A DNA stretch of 64,000 bases from Thalassotalea sp. (GTDB taxonomy: Bacteria; Pseudomonadota; Gammaproteobacteria; Enterobacterales; Alteromonadaceae), in the NCBI GenBank assembly GCA_022448425.1, contig JAKVCY010000031.1, positions 21,049 to 85,048 of the forward strand. The letters run 5' to 3'. The position numbers and the translations under genes are program-made. A model generated the notes under the pieces. The model saw only the letters and a program-made list of their open reading frames with translations. It searched no databases and was not told the origin of the DNA. Below, piece after piece: positions 58,994-64,000 of this stretch (position 1 is its first letter; each line of letters opens with the position of its first letter).

Positions 58994-61873
58994 CTATGAA
59001 GTTGCTAGCATAGGAAAGCTCAATACGATTTGGCTGCCTTTATCGTTGTTTGGTGCAAATGTATTGACAGTAGCATTGTAATTACTGGCTATTTGACGAA
59101 TAAAGTACATCGACATATCGAAAGAAACCTTATGGGTAAAGCTCGTAAAGCTGCTCTCATCGTCAGACACTGTCAGCCAAAGCTTGTCTTTAAACTCTTG
59201 AATGGACACATGGAAATTTCGACCGTCGCCATGAAGAATCGCACAGGTGATCGCTTCGTACGTTATTTTATATAAGTTCGCTTGAAATTCGTAAGGTAGC
59301 TCACTTATGGCGCTATAAAGTTCGTGCTTTAATTTTACGTGGTATTTATGCTGCAGGTAATCGGCTAAATAAGGTAAGCCAACCGCCAAATCCTTGCCGT
59401 ACAAGTTGTCAGGTTCTTCTTGCTTAGCGCTAGCCTGTAGCTCTTGTAGACTTTGTTCTAGCGAATTTTTTGCGCATTCTATATCACCTTCTTCAAGTAA
59501 ATTGAGGGTTTGTTTGATATTACGTTGCGTCGATAAACTAAATAGGCCTTTCTCTTTGTATTCATTGTCTAAGATGTGATGGATTTTACTGATGGACTGC
59601 GCGCGTAGATAGAAAACCCAGGCTAACATCAGTAGCACACAAATAGCGGTGACAAGGTAAATAATGCGAAGCTGTGGCGTCCAGTACCAAGGGAAGGCAA
59701 CATCGATATTGGCGAATGCTTGATAAGGGCTCCATTCTCCTAAGCTATTAGTGCCCATAATTTCTATATGGTAGCTGCCAGAAGCAAGGCCGGTAAGCGT
59801 GAGTTGGCTACCGTTAATGTCATTCCAGTTGCCTTCGTTTACTTTATATTTAAACTGTTTATTTCTGCCAGGGCGATAGTCTAAGCTCACTAAATCAAGC
59901 GTTATTACGTCGTTGGTTGAATTAACCTCGATAAGTTTATTTTGGAAAAACTGTTCTCCAGAAACTCTAATTTTACCAATGTATATCGGTGCATCGAAGG
60001 GTTCTGGCTCGTTTAATGGGAGCTCTAATATACCGCCAAAATGAGCGAGATATGCTTTATTGTTGATGGCCATCGGTTCGCCCGAAAATGCGTAGCGTTC
60101 GGTGTTGGCCATCAAACTAAATTGATGTGATACGGGGTCTACTTGATAAATGCCGGCGGCGGTTCCTAACCAGATTTTATCTTGAATGACATTGCTATAA
60201 CTGAACTCTATGCCGCTTGCGATGATTGAAAGCAGTGTTCCTTGTCTATCAAATATATGAATGCCATCACCTTTGGTTGCTGCGAATACTTTATTGTTGG
60301 CAACAGCTAGCGAAATGTATTTTCCGGCTCCTCGAGCAGGCATGTTCTTCACCGATTTAGTAAATCGATTGTAAAGTGTTACACCTTTGGTACTTGTCAT
60401 CCACACACTACCATCATCAAACGGTAGAATATCGATAACCTCAGTCGAAAGTAACCCACGATCAACGGAAAAGTGATCTATAACTAGTTTTTTCTCTACG
60501 TCGTATATGTATAAACCGTGATAGTTAGTAGCGATGTATAGCAACCCATCTAAATAGTGCAATCTTATGAGGAGTTTGTCATTGCCTTGGAAGTCAAGTT
60601 TAGCTAATTCTTGAGTTTGACTGTTGTATCCCCATACTCCATCAAACGTTGCAATGTACAACATGTTGCCAGCTGAGACTAAATCCATAACTTTAAGACC
60701 GCTACGGGTGAAGTAGCGATTGATGTCGTCTGGGAAAATGGTAGAGTCGGTGTCAAAAGTATGAAGCCCAGCACCGTAGCTTCCGATTATGAGTTCGTTA
60801 TTATAGGTTACTAGCTCATTTGAATTTATGGCGATATCAAACATGATAGGATGGTTTTCAATATCGCTCTCGACCAACCGTTCAACGCCTAAATTACTGG
60901 CAAGCCAAAGGACGTTAGATCGGTCATGAAAAGCTAACTTTACACGTCCTTTTCTTGCTTTACCGTAGTCATGAGGGAGTTCGACTAAGGTCAACGAACT
61001 ATATTTCTTAATCTCACCTTGTTCTGAGATTGTGAAGAAGTTATCTGTATTATGCTCCTGTGTAAGCCCTCGAACATTAGATTTTATATTAATAGACCCA
61101 ACAACTTCGTTTCCTTGCAGGATACTCAGTTGCTTGTTGTTGAGCACAACAAGCCTGTCGCCTACGGCTTTTGCAGAGTAACTATGACCGTTGATTACTT
61201 TGGTAAATTCGCTATTTTCGTAAAGGTAAATACCGTCATTAACTACTCTTACATACAAGTTACTACTCGTTTTCGCGATATACGTTGAATCTTGCGTTCG
61301 AAAGATATTCTTTGTCTGGTTAGTTTGCGGATCATACTCATAGACACTGTTGGTCCCCGGTGAGTATATATAAAACTTGTTCCCCATCGTTATTGTTTGA
61401 TAGTGACTATTTTGTTCCGTTTCAATTGGAATGGATGAGTACGCCTTAGTGAGGGGATCAAAAAGCCAGCTACCATTATTTTCGGATGAGATAATGAACT
61501 GATCCCCATAGTGCTCTACTTCGTGGGTCCAGTTAAATGGAACATACCGTTGTTCATTATTGGCAGAAAATTCGATAAGGCTTTCGCCGTCAAAGCGGGA
61601 TATACCGTGTTGCCCAGACAGCCAGATAAAACCGCGTTTATCTTGGGTAATATCATTCAGTTTAGCGAGGTGTTCGACCGAGTTTGCTGATGCAGTTAAG
61701 GAAATAAAAAATAGGAAAAAAATAAGTGATGGTAAAATCCACCACTTATTGACCGATAACTCTCGTGCGTAATTCGCTGTTTTGTCGGCGTCAGTATTCT
61801 CGCTAACGCCTAGGCGAATAGAACGACTAAAGGACGCTGTCTGCGCTGTTGTCCTTGTGCTCTTTGTCACCAC
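58994..61873 (-). CDS. propeller sensor with degenerate histidine-kinase domain
   Basis: A large membrane sensor, about 959 residues from a GTG at 61873. A signal/anchor helix (WILPSLIFFLFFISLTASA) is followed by a two-component-regulator propeller (about 65-620, repeated units such as GFIWLSGQHGISRFDGES and KIWLGTAAGIYQVD), a Y_Y_Y domain (about 655-735) and one membrane helix (IIYLVTAICVLLMLAWVFYL). The cytoplasmic end resembles an HPK7-type ATPase domain (YKITYEAITCAILHG), but the N-box Asn is Cys, no G-box DxGxG is seen (VSDDESSF instead), and I find no phospho-acceptor His motif. It may bind partners without kinase activity. Start uncertain: no ATG lies after the upstream gene's stop, so it must overlap that gene. 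Confidence 0.75.
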   Translation of the reverse strand: MVTKSTRTTAQTASFSRSIRLGVSENTDADKTANYARELSVNKWWILPSLIFFLFFISLTASANSVEHLAKLNDITQDKRGFIWLSGQHGISRFDGESLIEFSANNEQRYVPFNWTHEVEHYGDQFIISSENNGSWLFDPLTKAYSSIPIETEQNSHYQTITMGNKFYIYSPGTNSVYEYDPQTNQTKNIFRTQDSTYIAKTSSNLYVRVVNDGIYLYENSEFTKVINGHSYSAKAVGDRLVVLNNKQLSILQGNEVVGSINIKSNVRGLTQEHNTDNFFTISEQGEIKKYSSLTLVELPHDYGKARKGRVKLAFHDRSNVLWLASNLGVERLVESDIENHPIMFDIAINSNELVTYNNELIIGSYGAGLHTFDTDSTIFPDDINRYFTRSGLKVMDLVSAGNMLYIATFDGVWGYNSQTQELAKLDFQGNDKLLIRLHYLDGLLYIATNYHGLYIYDVEKKLVIDHFSVDRGLLSTEVIDILPFDDGSVWMTSTKGVTLYNRFTKSVKNMPARGAGKYISLAVANNKVFAATKGDGIHIFDRQGTLLSIIASGIEFSYSNVIQDKIWLGTAAGIYQVDPVSHQFSLMANTERYAFSGEPMAINNKAYLAHFGGILELPLNEPEPFDAPIYIGKIRVSGEQFFQNKLIEVNSTNDVITLDLVSLDYRPGRNKQFKYKVNEGNWNDINGSQLTLTGLASGSYHIEIMGTNSLGEWSPYQAFANIDVAFPWYWTPQLRIIYLVTAICVLLMLAWVFYLRAQSISKIHHILDNEYKEKGLFSLSTQRNIKQTLNLLEEGDIECAKNSLEQSLQELQASAKQEEPDNLYGKDLAVGLPYLADYLQHKYHVKLKHELYSAISELPYEFQANLYKITYEAITCAILHGDGRNFHVSIQEFKDKLWLTVSDDESSFTSFTHKVSFDMSMYFIRQIASNYNATVNTFAPNNDKGSQIVLSFPMLATS

Positions 61874-62273
61874 ATACCGCGAATACTTTAGGTATGGCAT
61901 TTTCATCAGCCGGTTTTTGAACCAGCATGTAAGTCGGCTTTCTAGGGTCATCGATATTCTTTTTATTGTTCCATGCGCTGAGTACTTTGTCAGCTTGTGC
62001 TTGACCATGTTTAGCTGCGATTGCGGTAGCAAACATCTCTACACCATAGTCGTCCATTAGCAACATAGTGTTGCCATGGTAGCCACTTGAAGTATCGAAA
62101 TCTATATCTACTGTTAAAATTTTATCGGTTGGTAGTACTAAATCAGCGCGGAATTTGGCTACAACGGCACGATCTTCGTGAGCTTTCAAGTTAGTCGTAT
62201 TTGGCTTTTCAGTGAAGTCGTAAACAAGTTTGATATCGGGAGCTACGATTCTTTCTTCTTTTAAAGCTGTCAT
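61827..62273 (-). CDS. uncharacterised small protein
   Basis: A 148-residue acidic soluble protein I do not recognise. It has AAGGAA six bases before the ATG, a good ribosome site. Features are a beta-type core with KILTVDIDFDTSSGYHGNTMLLMDDYGVEMFATAIA, then a short charged C-terminus with a single Cys. No signal peptide. Its 3' end overlaps the start of the propeller sensor, so the two are probably co-transcribed and translationally coupled. Divergent from the hydroxylase gene. Confidence 0.65.
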   Translation of the reverse strand: MTALKEERIVAPDIKLVYDFTEKPNTTNLKAHEDRAVVAKFRADLVLPTDKILTVDIDFDTSSGYHGNTMLLMDDYGVEMFATAIAAKHGQAQADKVLSAWNNKKNIDDPRKPTYMLVQKPADENAIPKVFAVCGDKEHKDNSADSVL

Positions 62274-62470
62274 CTGTCTTTCCTTGGTTTGTTAAATTGT
62301 TATTGAGATGTGTAAAGTGATTAACTTTACCTTGTGTCTGTTAAATACGTCCTACAAACAAAATCAGTATAGTACAAAAGTCGGTGACAAAACTAGATCA
62401 CCGATTAATCTCGCGTATTAACAAGCATTTCGATAGAATCTTAGGCTCGCTGATACAAAGAAATAACGTT

Positions 62471-63640
62471 ATGAATAGAGTCGATTGTGTAATTGTTGGC
62501 GGTGGCATGGTGGGAGCAGCGAGCGCGCTTTCCCTCGCACAGCTCGGGTTAAAAGTCACAGTTATTGAGCGAAGCTCTCCGAAGAGGTTTACTCATGACG
62601 AGCCTTTTGATTTACGTGTGTCCGCAATTTCCGTAGCTTCGGAGCAACTATTAGCAAATTTAGGGGCTTGGCAGCTAATAGATAAGTCACGCATTTGTCC
62701 CTACCAGCGCTTAGGGGTCTCAGAGTCAGACCTTGCATATACAGAATTTAACGCTGCGAGCATTAAACAATCTCACCTTGGGAATATTGTTGAAAATCGT
62801 CAAATTCAGTTGGCTCTTTGGCAGCAGTGTGAAGCACATCAAAATATTGAATTGATTGTGGGTGAAGAAGTGCAATCAATCGAACAATCTGAAACCCATG
62901 CGATAGTTTCAACTGCAGATTTGAAAATAGAAACTAAACTTGTTCTCGCTGCGGACGGCGGAAACTCTTTTGTCCGTAAGCTTGCTGGCATTGGTACTAC
63001 GGGATGGAACTATGACCAGTCGGCAATGCTTATTAATGTGACAACAGAGCTCGAGCAGCAAGATATTACTTGGCAACAATTTACGCCAACAGGCCCGTTG
63101 GCCATGCTACCTATGTCTGGTCAAAATGCATCGCTCGTTTGGTACCAGCAGCGAGAAGAAATTAAGCGATTGGCGGGACTATCTAATGAAGAACTAACGC
63201 AACTTATTCATCAGCACTTTCCTGAAAAGCTAGGTAGAGTCAATGCTGTTGATAAAGGTTACTTTCCGCTTACGAGAAGACACGCCAATCAGTATAGAGC
63301 AGGGCGTATTTTATTGTTGGGCGATGCTGCTCATAGTATTAACCCATTGGCAGGGCAGGGGGTTAATCTAGGGTTCAAAGATGTTAGCGCGCTTGCACAA
63401 ATTATTGCGACTGCTATTGCTGAAGGCACAAATTGGCATGAAGAGAAAACACTTCGCCAGTATCAGGCGGCGCGAAGAACTGACAACTTAATGATGATGT
63501 CAGCGATGGATGCGCTTTATGCGACCTTCTCAAATAACTCGCCTATATTGAAGGTTATTCGCAATGTTGGCTTATTTGCAGCACAGCGCACACCAGTGTT
63601 GAAGAACAAAGTCTTAGAGTACGCTTGCGGATTAAACTAG
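62471..63640 (+). CDS. ubiF: UbiH/UbiF-family FAD-dependent ubiquinone hydroxylase
   Basis: Flavin monooxygenase of the Coq6/UbiH/UbiF/VisC family, 389 residues from the ATG at 62471 (MNRVDCVIVGGGMVGAASA). In-frame sequence back to 62384 has no family match. FAD motifs are GGGMVG, AADGGNSFVRKLAG and GDAAHSINPLAGQGVNLGFKD. It hydroxylates a polyprenyl-benzene ring in ubiquinone synthesis. The exact ring position (UbiF versus UbiH or UbiI) is not settled from sequence alone; UbiF is my best guess from length and C-terminus. Confidence 0.85.
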   Translation: MNRVDCVIVGGGMVGAASALSLAQLGLKVTVIERSSPKRFTHDEPFDLRVSAISVASEQLLANLGAWQLIDKSRICPYQRLGVSESDLAYTEFNAASIKQSHLGNIVENRQIQLALWQQCEAHQNIELIVGEEVQSIEQSETHAIVSTADLKIETKLVLAADGGNSFVRKLAGIGTTGWNYDQSAMLINVTTELEQQDITWQQFTPTGPLAMLPMSGQNASLVWYQQREEIKRLAGLSNEELTQLIHQHFPEKLGRVNAVDKGYFPLTRRHANQYRAGRILLLGDAAHSINPLAGQGVNLGFKDVSALAQIIATAIAEGTNWHEEKTLRQYQAARRTDNLMMMSAMDALYATFSNNSPILKVIRNVGLFAAQRTPVLKNKVLEYACGLN

Positions 63641-63681
63641 TTTTCTTTATTCGACCAGAGTTTTATTACTCTTATACATAA

Positions 63682-63707
63682 AAAAGGGCTAATGATTTAG
63701 CCCTTTT
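63682..63707. terminator. intrinsic terminator of the hydroxylase gene
   Basis: Eleven-base-pair stem AAAAGGGCTAA / TTAGCCCTTTT with a four-base loop, ending in TTTT, 42 bases after the stop. Confidence 0.92.
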
Positions 63708-63873
63708 CTAATGCGTAGTATTTGAAGTTTCCAGACTGTCAGTTGATTATGCTTTCTTTTTTTACTTAAACCTGCCTCTTGTTATGTTCGTGTTTGTATT
63801 TGAAATTGTAATCGTAATCGTTTCCTTAATATCACTTGGCAAAGATAGATTGCCATAAGAATGAGTAAAACAA
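63708..63873. other. intergenic sequence before the insertion element
   Basis: No supported gene between the hydroxylase terminator and the element end. Contains repeated TGTTCGTGTTTG/GTAATCGTAATCG words only. Confidence 0.4.
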
Positions 63874-64000
63874 CCTAGAGCGTGTTGATCTTTGCGGTAT
63901 GAAAAGTAAACAGCAATTGGGTCGGTTATAATGATTTCGCCAAAAAACAATTTAACTTTCCCAAATGCCGAGACTAATGCTAACAGATGACAGCTGGAAA
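63874..64000 (+). mobile_element. left end of an IS5-like insertion sequence (cut by window edge)
   Basis: From 63874 the sequence reads CTAGAGCGTGTTGATCTTT, nearly identical to the ends of the element at 34885-35266 (CTAGGGCGT...). A TATAAT box follows at 63927-63932, and an ATG at 63977 opens a frame MLTDDSWK, which looks like the start of IS5-family transposases (M-L-[ST]-D-x-x-W). Only eight codons are inside the window. The TIR and spacing support an IS; the family is tentative. Confidence 0.6.

Noticed and set aside
61874..62032. Extension of the propeller sensor upstream to 62032
   Set aside because: This stretch lies inside the uncharacterised gene at 61827-62273, which has a good ribosome site; the added residues are not sensor-like.
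63762..63950. Minus-strand frame of 62 codons at the right edge
   Set aside because: It runs across the IS-like terminal repeat, has no family match and no ribosome site. Its FSYRKD stretch comes from the repeat sequence, so a laccase-like reading is coincidence.

Overview
The window is a stretch of chromosome from a Gram-negative gammaproteobacterium. Three E. coli-type housekeeping blocks are present: leuS-lptE-holA-nadD-rsfS-rlmH-mrdA-mrdB-rlpA-dacA, miaB-ybeZ-ybeY-ybeX-lnt, and comEC-msbA-lpxK-ycaR-kdsB. LPS and lipoprotein export genes (lptE, lolCDE, lnt) show a diderm envelope. Moderately AT-rich intergenic DNA, abundant c-di-GMP and chemotaxis-type genes and the dispersed short inverted-repeat elements suggest a marine Alteromonadales relative (Colwellia/Thalassotalea-like). 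That placement is inference, not something I could compute.

Layout. 1-12000 (minus strand): a cell-wall elongation and ribosome-maturation superoperon, from leuS down to a D-amino-acid transaminase cut by the window edge. 12239-23886: a mixed region with a zinc-ribbon protein, a Lon-type protease, carbonic anhydrase, a parvulin, a degenerate M23-like exported protein, a methyl-accepting chemotaxis protein broken by an in-frame TAG, a 1091-residue Asp-box propeller protein, a PilZ-like protein and an acetyltransferase. 23993-34875: envelope biogenesis (lolCDE, comEC, msbA, lpxK, ycaR, kdsB). Two short non-coding inverted-repeat elements lie at 27295-27605 and 34885-35266. 35490-37983: a histone-deacetylase-fold protein, an ABM-domain protein, an SDR and an alkyltransferase-like protein. 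37997-46473: a tryptophan/kynurenine catabolic cluster (kmo, kynU, cyclase-family hydrolase, haaO, RidA-type deaminase, aldehyde dehydrogenase, atypical SDR) with a divergent alpha/beta hydrolase. 46550-53083: a frameshifted helical-repeat gene, a small heat-shock protein, an exported thiol peroxidase, a receiver-CheC protein paired with a PAS-GGDEF cyclase, and an exported amidohydrolase. 53200-63640: lnt-corC-ybeY-phoH-miaB, a large propeller sensor with a degenerate kinase domain, a small uncharacterised gene and a UbiH/UbiF-type hydroxylase. The right edge (from 63874) looks like the start of an IS5-like insertion sequence.

How they work together. The first block makes and remodels peptidoglycan (PBP2/RodA elongasome, DacA trimming, RlpA) and supplies LPS transport through LptE. 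The middle block flips and phosphorylates lipid A, makes CMP-Kdo and sorts lipoproteins. The kynurenine block would take kynurenine to 3-hydroxyanthranilate, open the ring, and oxidise and deaminate the product, but the expected ACMS decarboxylase gene is not in the window.

Most notable: the kynurenine cluster with an empty gap and two palindromes that look like operators; a MITE-like element whose ends match the IS entering at the right edge; the amber-interrupted chemotaxis gene; the propeller sensor lacking canonical kinase residues; and the M23-like protein missing two zinc ligands. I did not see CRISPR arrays, rRNA, tRNA genes, prophage or an obvious defence island.
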